Assembly (NCBI GenBank): GCA_963823945.1
Contig: CAWGNK010000005.1
Location: 186,001 to 250,000, forward strand
Origin: Bog-793 sp963823945
GTDB taxonomy: Bacteria; Actinomycetota; Acidimicrobiia; Acidimicrobiales; Bog-793
Direction of reading: 5' to 3'
Length of the DNA: 64,000 nt
Shown here: positions 26,680 to 33,305 of the stretch, in pieces
Numbering within the stretch: the first letter of the stretch is position 1
Layout of the letters: each line of letters starts with the position of its first letter
Position numbers and translations under genes: made by a program
The notes under the pieces: generated by a model
The model's input: the letters and a program-made list of their open reading frames with translations, nothing else
Databases searched by the model: none
What the model was told of the DNA's origin: nothing

Positions 26680-26809
26680 TCTCCCTGGTCAAACTGCACC
26701 AGTACCGCCAGCCGAACACGCTGTACTACGGTGGCAACCTGGGTAACGAATCATCAAATGGTTGGCTGAGCAGGCAATTCGCGCTAATGTCAGATGTGCC
26801 CCGTGGGGC

Positions 26810-26871
26810 GCCCCTGGACCGCGGCAAGGTCAACTCGCATAGGCGGCCCGCCCGCTAAAGGGTCCAGGGGC
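26810..26871. repeat. 11-bp perfect inverted repeat
   Basis: GCCCCTGGACC (26810-26820) and GGTCCAGGGGC (26861-26871) pair perfectly across a 40-base loop. The structure lies just after the end of the convergent DUF5343 gene, between it and the transposon. It could be a transcription stop without a T-run, or a recombination site. I cannot assign a role. Confidence 0.45.
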
Positions 26872-26882
26872 TTAGACCCTCC

Positions 26883-27617
26883 TCACGATTTAACCTCCTC
26901 TTCGACGCTCGGTTCGCCGATCGGAACCGTGAAATCGAGCACGACTTCGAACGCTCGCATGAACTCGTCGCGACGTTCTTTGCTCCATGAAGTGCCCGCG
27001 GGAGGAATTTCGTGGAGGAGCCCGATCAGACCAGGAGGAAGCTGCCCGAAAGACGAAGAGATAGCTGCGTCGGCTTGGCTTCTTCGTGTAGGAGCGGAAC
27101 CAGTCTTAGTTGCCGACTTGGTATTGCTGCCGCCTCGCGAACCTGAGACTTTCGGACGAGGTGCGCGGGGCTGGGACTTTCGACCGCCTTCAACCAGTCC
27201 GGCCATCTCGAAGAGTCCAAGCATTAGTGCGGCCATCCGCAATCGCTGCCCAGCGGGCTGAAACCCGCGGAATGCTTCGGCAACCCGTTCCGGCGGATCA
27301 ACAGCTGGGTCTGTGTACTGAAGAACGTCCGCGTACACGTCGCGCAGCCATTCCCCTAGGCGTTCCTTGTACTCCTCACCACCTCGGGTCTGGCGGAGGT
27401 CCTGGAACTGACGCGTGGGGTTCCCCTCGTCGTCGATGAGTTCCAGCAACCGGAGAGATTGAAGAGTCCGACGTCCCAACGATTCAGGGACACCGGCCCG
27501 CACGAGAACGTCAGTGGTGAGCGGTGTCCCGAGGCCTCGGTTACGGAAGGTGTCAATCACAGACACGACGGATTGAATCGGCGCATACGGTGCGGGTCCA
27601 TTCGGTTCGAGCGCCAT
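26883..27617 (-). CDS. DUF5343 family protein
   Basis: 244 residues from ATG 27617, which has AAGGAG seven bases upstream. The N-terminal 150 residues match the DUF5343 pattern: APYAPIQSVVSVIDTFRNRG, VLVRAGVPESLGRRTLQSLR and LLELIDDEGNPTRQFQDL, resembling a winged-helix array. A basic linker (PRAPRPKVSGSRGG) leads to a helical C-terminal region. Function unknown. It is transcribed away from a 74-residue gene across an interval with repeated TCTGTAC sites. Confidence 0.72.
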   Translation of the reverse strand: MALEPNGPAPYAPIQSVVSVIDTFRNRGLGTPLTTDVLVRAGVPESLGRRTLQSLRLLELIDDEGNPTRQFQDLRQTRGGEEYKERLGEWLRDVYADVLQYTDPAVDPPERVAEAFRGFQPAGQRLRMAALMLGLFEMAGLVEGGRKSQPRAPRPKVSGSRGGSNTKSATKTGSAPTRRSQADAAISSSFGQLPPGLIGLLHEIPPAGTSWSKERRDEFMRAFEVVLDFTVPIGEPSVEEEVKS

Positions 27618-27670
27618 GGGTTGCTCCTTGATCTCGGCGTGGTTCTGAGTGTACCACTGATCTGTTCTGC

Positions 27671-27698
27671 TTCTGTACACGGTCTGTTACGTACAGAA
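27671..27698. promoter_or_regulatory. Possible operator between divergent genes
   Basis: TTCTGTAC (27671-27678) and GTACAGAA (27691-27698) form an 8-bp inverted repeat, with further TCTGT half-sites and GTGTAC just upstream. It sits in the 147-base interval between the DUF5343 gene and the divergent 74-residue gene. It lies upstream of a promoter-like TTGTGA ... CATACT for the plus-strand gene. Confidence 0.45.
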
Positions 27699-27764
27699 AA
27701 AAAAGCTTGTGACCTGGGAAAATCTGGCTCATACTGGTGGCACTCAGATGACGGGAGCACACCT

Positions 27765-27989
27765 ATGGACGTTCTGAAAGATGTTCAGCCTGTTGTGACC
27801 AGGACTCGGCGAGGTTGGATCGCGACGACTCCCCGCGACCATTCATACCGAATTGGCGTGACCGCAGCGAGCGAAGACGAGGCTCGTAGGTGCTTCGCCC
27901 GCGCATTGGATGGGTGGCGCGCGCTCCACAAGCGCGCCCTCGTGGTCGAAGCCGAGACCGTACGAACGGGATCCAATAGTGGCGCGTAA
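27765..27989 (+). CDS. 74-residue conserved-looking small protein, unknown
   Basis: ATG 27765 with GGGAG upstream and a plausible promoter (TTGTGA, 17-base gap, CATACT). The product reads VTRTRRGWIATTPRDHSYR, then IGVTAASEDEARRCFARAL and a tail. The strand-strand-helix order resembles the single-domain HicB-like fold, but the match is too weak to name. It is divergent from the DUF5343 gene and may be co-regulated with it. Confidence 0.5.
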   Translation: MDVLKDVQPVVTRTRRGWIATTPRDHSYRIGVTAASEDEARRCFARALDGWRALHKRALVVEAETVRTGSNSGA

Positions 27990-28070
27990 TTCTGTTGGCT
28001 ACTGGTTCGACCTGCTAGCGGATGAGACTCGCGGGTGGGCGGTGGCGCTGTATCGGCGTACTCTTCTTTC

Positions 28071-28089
28071 AGCAGTCACTTGCTCCGTC
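28071..28089 (+). repeat. Partial copy of the neighbouring tRNA (anticodon and D-arm segment)
   Basis: AGCAGTCACTTGCTCCGTC repeats bases 28207-28225 of the tRNA gene with one mismatch, in the same orientation and 136 bases away. Fragments of a tRNA beside the intact gene are typical of integration sites. Confidence 0.5.
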
Positions 28090-28127
28090 GGGCTGGGATG
28101 TGTACGCGACCTAGCCACGGAACGCAG

Positions 28128-28154
28128 AAAGCCCCCCGTCTACCGGGGGGCTTT
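28128..28154. terminator. Strong bidirectional hairpin terminator
   Basis: AAAGCCCCCC (28128-28137) and GGGGGGCTTT (28145-28154) form a 10-bp stem with a 7-base loop. It is placed to end the minus-strand tRNA transcript and any plus-strand transcript from the 74-residue gene. Confidence 0.85.
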
Positions 28155-28169
28155 CCTGTTGCGGTGCTG

Positions 28170-28242
28170 CACCCCCGACGGGATTTGAACCCGCGACATA
28201 GCGATTAGCAGTCACTTGCTCTGTCCGCTGAGCTACGGGGGC
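28170..28242 (-). tRNA. tRNA with anticodon GCT (Ser codon) on a short-variable-arm body
   Basis: Read on the minus strand the cloverleaf is complete: acceptor GCCCCCG with CGGGGGT (one G-T pair), D-arm GCTC/GAGC with GG in the loop, anticodon stem AGTGA/TCGCT, loop CTGCTAA, five-base variable region ATGTC, and T-arm GCGGG-TTCAAAT-CCCGT. The anticodon is GCT, which reads AGC/AGU serine codons. True tRNA-Ser has a long variable arm; this one does not, and its body looks more like tRNA-Arg. It is therefore an isotype mismatch: a mischarging, altered or inactive tRNA. No CCA is encoded. A strong terminator follows. Confidence 0.75.
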
Positions 28243-28267
28243 GCGTTCATTCTCGCGCCCCCGTAGC
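28232..28267. repeat. 14-bp perfect inverted repeat covering the tRNA 5' end
   Basis: GCTACGGGGGCGCG (28232-28245) and CGCGCCCCCGTAGC (28254-28267) pair perfectly across 8 bases. One arm is the tRNA 5' acceptor strand, so the precursor could fold into a competing hairpin, or the copy is a scar of an insertion at the tRNA end. Confidence 0.7.
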
Positions 28268-28343
28268 GACCGGACCACCGATTCAGCCAGGTGGCTCACA
28301 AGAAGGTCGAGATACCGAGGGTCCTTGACAAGATCTCAAGTCA

Positions 28344-28367
28344 AACTAGCCCACTACCCAGTCGCTG
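28344..28367 (+). repeat. Island repeat, copy 3 (24 bp)
   Basis: AACTAGCCCACTACCCAGTC and the next four bases match copy 2 at 22 of 24 positions; the inner 18 match copy 1 at 16. It ends 13 bases before the ATG of the PRC-MgtE_N-CBS gene and marks the right edge of the accessory island. Confidence 0.65.
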
Positions 28368-28380
28368 CGCACTCGGTACT

Positions 28381-29688
28381 ATGTGTTCCGTGGCGAAGCC
28401 GCGAGCTGGTCTTCCGCTGCAGCCCCCGGTGTCCCCTGAATTCCTCCACCTCTCGGCGCTCATCAGAAGCCCGCTCCTCGACCCGGCGGGGGAACGCATC
28501 GGGCGCGTCGAGGACCTGATCGTCCGGCTCGGCGGACAGTCGCACCCGCCGATCACCGGGCTCGTCGCCCGCGTCGCCGGACGGGAGCTGTTCATCCCGA
28601 TCGACCGGATCGAATCGATGCGACCGCGGTTCGTGCAGCTGATCGGGGCGACGCTCGAGCTCGGCCGTTTCGAACGTCGGCCCGGCGAGTTGCTGCTGGC
28701 CCGCGATCTCCAGGCGCGCCATCTCATCCACGTCGTCGGCGCGCACCTCATCCGCGCCAACGAGATCGAGCTCGCCGAGACCGACGGGGTCTGGCAGGTG
28801 GTCGGCGTCGACCCCTCGGGACGGGGCGTGCTGCGGCGCCTCATGCCCCGTCCGCTCGCCCGCCGGATCCGGACGAAGTCGCTCGTCGACTGGGGGAGCA
28901 TCGAGCCGTTCGTCGCCCACGTGCCGACGGCGAGGATGCGGATCCCGCTGCGCAAGCTGTCCCGCCTGCGTCCAGCACAGATCGCCGATCTCGTCGAGGC
29001 GGCCTCCCACGAGGAGGGCGAGGAGATCATCGAGGCGGTGAGCCTCGATCGGGAGCTCGAGGCCGACGTCTTCGAGGAGCTCGACTCTGAGCACCAGCGG
29101 GAGTTCCTCGAGTCCCGTTCCGACGCTGAGGCCGCCCGCGTGCTGGCGACGATGGCGCCCGACGACGCGGCGGATCTCATCAACGATCTCGATCAGGACC
29201 GCCGCCTCGCCGTCCTCGAGGCGCTTCCCGCTCGACAGCAGGCCAAGGTACGCCGGCTGCTCAGCTACAACCCGGAGACCGGCGGCGGGTTGATGAACCC
29301 GGACTTCCTCTCACTCGCCGCCACGACGACCGCCGGCGAGGCGCTGGAGGCGATCCGCCGGAGCGACATCGCCCCCGAGGCGCTTGCGACGGTGTACACG
29401 GCCGACTCCGAAGGACGGATCGCTGGGACGGTCTCGGTCGTGCGGCTGCTCAAGGCCTCCGCCCAGGCCAAGCTCTCCTCGATCGCCGAGCGCGACCCCG
29501 TGACGGTGCGCGCCGACGCCGACATCCACGCCATCGTGCGCAAGATGTCGGACTTCAACCTCTCGACGGCACCCGTCGTCGACGAGGAACACCGCATGAT
29601 CGGCGTCGTCACCGTGGACGACGTGCTCGAATTGCTCCTCCCCACGGGGTGGCGGCGCGACTTCGGGATGACGTCGGCCGAGGAGTAG
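28381..29688 (+). CDS. PRC-barrel, MgtE N-domain and CBS-pair protein (no membrane domain)
   Basis: 435 residues. The N terminus has PRC-barrel-like repeats (SPLLDPAGERIGRVEDLIVR, VHVVG-type strand later). Residues 190-310 match the MgtE intracellular N domain (LRPAQIADLVEAASHEEGEE, LATMAPDDAADLINDLDQDR, YNPETGGGLMNPDF). The last 120 are a CBS pair (ITTAGEAL-like start, RDPVTVRADADIHAIVRKMS, VVDEEHRMIGVVTVDDVLEL). It is the magnesium-sensing half of MgtE without the channel, so a soluble regulator is likely. The NRAMP-like transporter 5 kb downstream is a natural partner. ATG 28381 or GTG 28390 may be the start. Confidence 0.82.
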   Translation: MCSVAKPRAGLPLQPPVSPEFLHLSALIRSPLLDPAGERIGRVEDLIVRLGGQSHPPITGLVARVAGRELFIPIDRIESMRPRFVQLIGATLELGRFERRPGELLLARDLQARHLIHVVGAHLIRANEIELAETDGVWQVVGVDPSGRGVLRRLMPRPLARRIRTKSLVDWGSIEPFVAHVPTARMRIPLRKLSRLRPAQIADLVEAASHEEGEEIIEAVSLDRELEADVFEELDSEHQREFLESRSDAEAARVLATMAPDDAADLINDLDQDRRLAVLEALPARQQAKVRRLLSYNPETGGGLMNPDFLSLAATTTAGEALEAIRRSDIAPEALATVYTADSEGRIAGTVSVVRLLKASAQAKLSSIAERDPVTVRADADIHAIVRKMSDFNLSTAPVVDEEHRMIGVVTVDDVLELLLPTGWRRDFGMTSAEE

Positions 29689-29765
29689 CGGGCCATCCGC
29701 GCAGCGGTTCACCGTTACAGTGACCCAAGGACGCGCCCGGCGTCCCCCGACAGGCAAGGTGGCCC

Positions 29766-31277
29766 ATGCGAGCGCTGAGGATCTTCGCGCCAGTTCTGCT
29801 TCTCATCGCCGGATCGGCGTCGGTTCTCGGCGTCTCCGCCGTCGGCGCGTCGTCGCCGGTCGCCTCCCGGGCCGCCGCTTCGAGCATCAAGTGGACGACG
29901 TGCCACGGCTACAAGGGGTTCCGCTGCGCCTCGATCCCGGTGCCCATCGACTACGCGCAGCCCTCGCTCGGCAAGCTCGACCTCGCCGTCGTGATGCTCC
30001 CGTCGACGAGCGCCAAGCCCCTCGGCGACCTGTTCACGAACCCCGGCGGCCCGGGGGCATCGGGTGTCAACTTCCTCGAGCAGAGCGCCTCGGCGTTCTC
30101 GCCCACTTTGCGCGCCAAGTTCAACCTCGTGAGCTGGGACCCCCGCGGTGTCGGGAAGAGCGATCCGGTCAACTGCGTGAACGCGAACCAGTTCCGCACG
30201 CTGACCCAGGAGAACCCGCAGCCGTCGACGCCGGCCGAGATCGCGGCCACCGTCCGGTTGACGAAGCAGTTCGTCGCGGCCTGTCTCGCGCACACCTCGC
30301 GCCTTTTGCTCGAGAACGTTGGCACGGCGACGACGGTCGAGGACCTCGACCAGCTGCGCGCCGACCTCGGGCAGCCCAAGCTCTACTACCTCGGGTTCTC
30401 CTACGGGACCTTCATCGGCGAGATGTACGCCGCGAAATACCCGACCCACATCGGCGCGATGGTGCTCGACGGCGCCGTCGACCCGGCGCTGACGCTCGTC
30501 GCGGCGGACCGCGAGCAGGCGCTCGGTTTCGAAGGCGACCTGCACGCCTTCTTCGGCTGGTGTAACCAGGACAAGACGTGCAGCAAGCGGCTCCCGGGCG
30601 GGGCGAAAGCGGCGTACGACAAGCTGATGGCGTTCTTCGCCGCCGGCAACACGATCCCAGCCGACTTCAAGGCCCGCTACGGCGGGCTCCAGCCGGTGAC
30701 GCTCGGGGTCGCCGAGCTCGGCGTCATCTCGGCGCTGTACTCGAAGAGCGCCTGGCCGTACCTCGGTCTCGCAATCGACCGGGGCCTGCAGCACCAAGGC
30801 GACCTCCTCGCGGCGCTTGCCTACGAGTACGAGGGCCTGCAGCAGAACGGCAAGTTCTCGAACGAGGACGAGGCGAACGTCGCGATCAACTGCGTCGATT
30901 CGCCCGCGGTCCGCGAACTCTCGTTCTACGAGTCGCTGGCGAAGCGGCTCGCGGCGATCGCCCCCGACTTCGGGGCGGCCGAGGCGTGGGGCTCGCTCAC
31001 CTGCGCCTACTGGCCGGTCCCGGCCGAGGGGGCTCCCCACGAGATCCACGCCCCGGGCACGCCGACGATCCTCGTCGTCGGCTCGACGGACGACCCCGCG
31101 ACGCCGTACGCCTGGGCGAAGGCCGTCGCGGCGCAGCTCGACCACGCCGTTCTGCTCACCCGGACCGGCTCGGGCCACACGGGGTACTTCTTCAGCGTGT
31201 GCGTGCGCGGCTACGTGGACACGTACCTCACGACCGGCAAGCTCCCGCCATCCGGCACGGTCTGCCCGAGCAACTGA
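29766..31277 (+). CDS. Secreted alpha/beta-hydrolase, tripeptidyl-aminopeptidase type
   Basis: 503 residues with a Sec signal (FAPVLLLIAGSASVLGVSAV). The alpha/beta-hydrolase core shows the oxyanion region NPGGPGASG, SWDPRGVGKS, and the nucleophile elbow GFSYGTFIGEMYA (GxSxG). The late Asp is in VGSTDDPATPY and the catalytic His in GSGHTGYF, in the C-terminal TAP-like domain. Relatives are the Streptomyces tripeptidyl aminopeptidases, which trim peptides outside the cell. An ATG at 29766 with a reasonable ribosome site (CAAGGTGG) starts it. Confidence 0.87.
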   Translation: MRALRIFAPVLLLIAGSASVLGVSAVGASSPVASRAAASSIKWTTCHGYKGFRCASIPVPIDYAQPSLGKLDLAVVMLPSTSAKPLGDLFTNPGGPGASGVNFLEQSASAFSPTLRAKFNLVSWDPRGVGKSDPVNCVNANQFRTLTQENPQPSTPAEIAATVRLTKQFVAACLAHTSRLLLENVGTATTVEDLDQLRADLGQPKLYYLGFSYGTFIGEMYAAKYPTHIGAMVLDGAVDPALTLVAADREQALGFEGDLHAFFGWCNQDKTCSKRLPGGAKAAYDKLMAFFAAGNTIPADFKARYGGLQPVTLGVAELGVISALYSKSAWPYLGLAIDRGLQHQGDLLAALAYEYEGLQQNGKFSNEDEANVAINCVDSPAVRELSFYESLAKRLAAIAPDFGAAEAWGSLTCAYWPVPAEGAPHEIHAPGTPTILVVGSTDDPATPYAWAKAVAAQLDHAVLLTRTGSGHTGYFFSVCVRGYVDTYLTTGKLPPSGTVCPSN

Positions 31278-31347
31278 ACCGTCGCCCTTTGGCGCCCCAC
31301 GGCTTGGCCGTTCTGCGTGAGGGTGTGGACAAGTCAGACAAGAAGAC

Positions 31348-31384
31348 AGAATTATTGTGTCTTGTGACAGAATAATTCTATGAT
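31348..31384 (+). promoter_or_regulatory. Palindromic operator and promoter of the fic gene
   Basis: A 32-base palindrome (31348-31379) has arms AGAATTATTGTGTC and GACAGAATAATTCT, with one mismatch. It overlaps the -35 TTGTGT (31355-31360) and reaches the -10 TATGAT (31379-31384), 18 bases apart. The start codon at 31391 is where transcription should begin, so the mRNA is probably leaderless. The patch is AT-rich in a GC-rich genome. Confidence 0.65.
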
Positions 31385-31390
31385 TCGGTC

Positions 31391-32569
31391 ATGATCCACG
31401 CGACACCAGAACTTGGGCCCGCTGAACTGGCAGCGATCGAAAAGATCGACGAGCTCAAGACAAACCTGCAGCATCGGGTGGCGGAGCCGCGCCGGTGGGT
31501 TGGCGGTCTGCGTCGTCTGACCTTCGCTCGCGCCGTGCAAGGATCGAACTCGATCGAGGGCTACGACGCCGGGCTCGACGACGTTCTCGCAGTGGTCGAG
31601 GATGAACCGCCCTTCGATGCGGCGAGCGAGACGGTGCTCGCCCTCCAGGGTTACCGAGACGCGCTTACCTACGTTCTTCAACTCTCGGAGGAGGACGATC
31701 CTGCCGTCATCGACGAATCGCTGTTGAAGTCCCTGCACTACATGATGATCAAGTACGACTTGTCGAAGAGGCCTGGTCGGTGGCGCAAGGGCGTCATTTT
31801 CGTGCGGCGGGAGAGCGACAACGAGATCGTCTATGAGGGTCCAGATCGCGACCTCGTCCCTGATCTCATGGCCGAACTCCTGGATTCATTGCGAGTGCAG
31901 GGCCAGTCGCCGCTTGTTCGCGCCGCCATGGCGCATCTCAATCTGATGATGATCCATCCATTTGCCGATGGCAATGGGCGGATGGCTCGATGTCTACAGA
32001 CACTTGTCCTCACACAGGAACATGTGCGAGCCCCGGTCTTCTGCTCTATCGAGGAGTACCTGGGGCGAAACACCGATGCCTACTACGCGGTGTTGCAGGA
32101 GGTTGCGGGGGGCTCCTGGCACCCGCGGAAGGATGCGATGCCGTGGATTCACTTCTGCTTGAACGCCCATCATCAGCAAGCGGAAACGCTGCTTCTAAGG
32201 GTCAGCGAATCTGAGGAGCTGTGGGGCCGGTGTGAAACGCTCGCGTTCTCTTTGGGTCTTCCCGAGCGAGCTGTCGGTCCAATGTGGGACGCGTCCCGTG
32301 GAATTCGCATCCGAAACGCGCTCTATCGCCGGTCAGTTCAAGAGTCAGACGGTACCGAAATCGAAATCCAGACGGCGAGCCGGGATCTCAAGGTTCTTGT
32401 CGACAGCGGAGTCCTTGACCCGATGGGCGAAACGAGAGGCCGTTACTACGTCGCCAGCGAGCGCCTTCGAGACGAGTGGCGAGCCGTTCGAGAGAACAGA
32501 AGGCGTCAGCCGACCGTCGATTTGTTCGGTCCGCAGGCGGAACAGCTCGGTCTGGATCTGGAGGGCTGA
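31391..32569 (+). CDS. Fic family protein (AMP-transferase type)
   Basis: Fic enzymes usually move AMP or another phosphate-linked group to a target protein hydroxyl. The core motif HPFADGNGRMAR starts at residue 189 and is complete, including the catalytic His and the Asn/Arg for phosphate binding. An inhibitory motif SNSIEG (residues 52-57) lies N-terminal to the core, the class II arrangement that self-blocks activity. The C-terminal third looks like a winged helix (SRDLKVLVDSGVLDPMGETR), common in Fic proteins that bind DNA. 392 residues. A palindromic promoter suggests self-control. Confidence 0.88.
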   Translation: MIHATPELGPAELAAIEKIDELKTNLQHRVAEPRRWVGGLRRLTFARAVQGSNSIEGYDAGLDDVLAVVEDEPPFDAASETVLALQGYRDALTYVLQLSEEDDPAVIDESLLKSLHYMMIKYDLSKRPGRWRKGVIFVRRESDNEIVYEGPDRDLVPDLMAELLDSLRVQGQSPLVRAAMAHLNLMMIHPFADGNGRMARCLQTLVLTQEHVRAPVFCSIEEYLGRNTDAYYAVLQEVAGGSWHPRKDAMPWIHFCLNAHHQQAETLLLRVSESEELWGRCETLAFSLGLPERAVGPMWDASRGIRIRNALYRRSVQESDGTEIEIQTASRDLKVLVDSGVLDPMGETRGRYYVASERLRDEWRAVRENRRRQPTVDLFGPQAEQLGLDLEG

Positions 32570-32792
32570 CGGTGCCAGCGCGCTGTGGCGGCTCGCCTGG
32601 CGGGAGCTGCACGCGCCGCCGCAGTTGGCTTCGCAGCCCTCGCCTTCCCACCCTTCGGGCCACCAAGCCGCCCAGCTCGACTGCGGCTGGGTCGTTGGCC
32701 CTGTACGGATCAATTTCGGCCTGCCCGTTCGCCTCCTGAACGACCTGCCAGGCACGCTGGGCTGAATCGCCCTTCTTGGGGGTGCGCTTCAC
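32506..32792 (-). pseudogene. Small basic DPAAVELG-type gene with a one-base frame break
   Basis: GTG 32792, with GGGAG upstream, opens KRTPKKGDSAQRAWQVVQEA and then NDPAAVELG. From there the typical continuation RLGGPKGGKARAAK and the end RRAATARW lie in the next frame. One missing base in the CCC run at 32671-32673 (GGG on the coding strand) separates them. After the conserved ARW end the frame runs on into the 3' end of the fic gene before stopping. It is a relative of the 69-residue gene at 25511-25720. Either decayed or a sequence error. Confidence 0.6.
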
Positions 32793-32910
32793 GATGCGAG
32801 GCTCCCGGCGGGCCTCGGCCGGAATCCCCGATCTGCAAACTCGACCCGGGCCACTATCAACCCTGGAGTGCCCCGCGCCCCGCGGGTAACATCCCGGTGC
32901 AAGCAGTCGC

Positions 32911-33066
32911 ACCTCGTTCGGTGAGGCGGCTCGTCGCACACAGGCCACTGACCCCACCTGTCGAAAGACACTCCGGGTCAGGACAGACTTTCCCGGCACA
33001 AGGGATCGTCCGAAGTGGCTGGCCCTCGGGCCTACGGCGGCGGGCGCCAAAGCTCTGACGAGAGGG
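32911..33066 (+). promoter_or_regulatory. M-box (ykoK-type) magnesium riboswitch
   Basis: The stretch has the landmarks of the M-box aptamer: ACCTCGTTCGGTGAGGC at the 5' side, TCGAAAGACACTCCGGGTCA in the middle, and GGCGCCAAAGCTCTGACGAG at the 3' side. The outer stem pairs ACCTCGT with ACGAGAGGGGT. M-box RNAs sense Mg2+ and shut off transport genes when it is plentiful. The next gene is the NRAMP-related transporter, 240 bases downstream. I matched this by eye from memory of the family. Confidence 0.78.
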
Positions 33067-33094
33067 GTGCGCCGGGGCGTTCGCCGCGGCGGTC

Positions 33095-33138
33095 CGTGCC
33101 CAACGGACTCCACCCACGCCGACTGGAGCTTGGGCACG
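33095..33138 (+). promoter_or_regulatory. Leader hairpin after the M-box (possible expression platform)
   Basis: CGTGCCCAA (33095-33103) pairs with TTGGGCACG (33130-33138), with an inner TCCA/TGGA pairing. There is no T-run after it, so it may work through Rho or by folding exclusively with the aptamer. The transporter start lies 168 bases further on. Confidence 0.5.
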
Positions 33139-33305
33139 ACTAGGGAGAACCCCTGAGCGCCGATAAACGTTCGTCTGAACGAAGAAGGCGCACGTCTCTG
33201 ACGAGGTGAGCCGCAGGGTCCGGTGATCCGGACGGGCCGCCCGCGGACGTGCGCGACCAGAGAGCAACGTCCGCCAAACCCGAATCCGCGGGAGGTCGAT
33301 CGAGC

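Larger units (their letters stand above)
23978..26706 (-). mobile_element. 2.7-kb transposon with 25-bp inverted repeats carrying an IS1-like transposase and passenger genes
   Basis: The left end starts GGTACTCGTGCAGTTTGACC and continues AGGGA (23978-24002). The right end (26682-26706) is its reverse complement with one mismatch. Between the ends are four minus-strand genes: DUF3800, a small basic protein, a DDE transposase and a membrane protein. The outermost genes stop or start within about 15 bases of the repeats, so the set fits the element tightly. No clear target duplication is seen; GTAC occurs at both borders and could be either duplication or repeat. This unit was found by reading and is not a named element I know. 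Confidence 0.72.

Noticed and set aside
27979..28188. 69-codon frame overlapping the 74-residue gene and running into the tRNA
   Set aside because: It reads through a strong terminator and ends inside the tRNA gene, so a protein is unlikely.
23978..28242. DUF3800, DUF5343 and the island as a named anti-phage system
   Set aside because: No recognised defence genes (nuclease-helicase sets, reverse transcriptase, TIR, Cas) are present; the idea stays untested.
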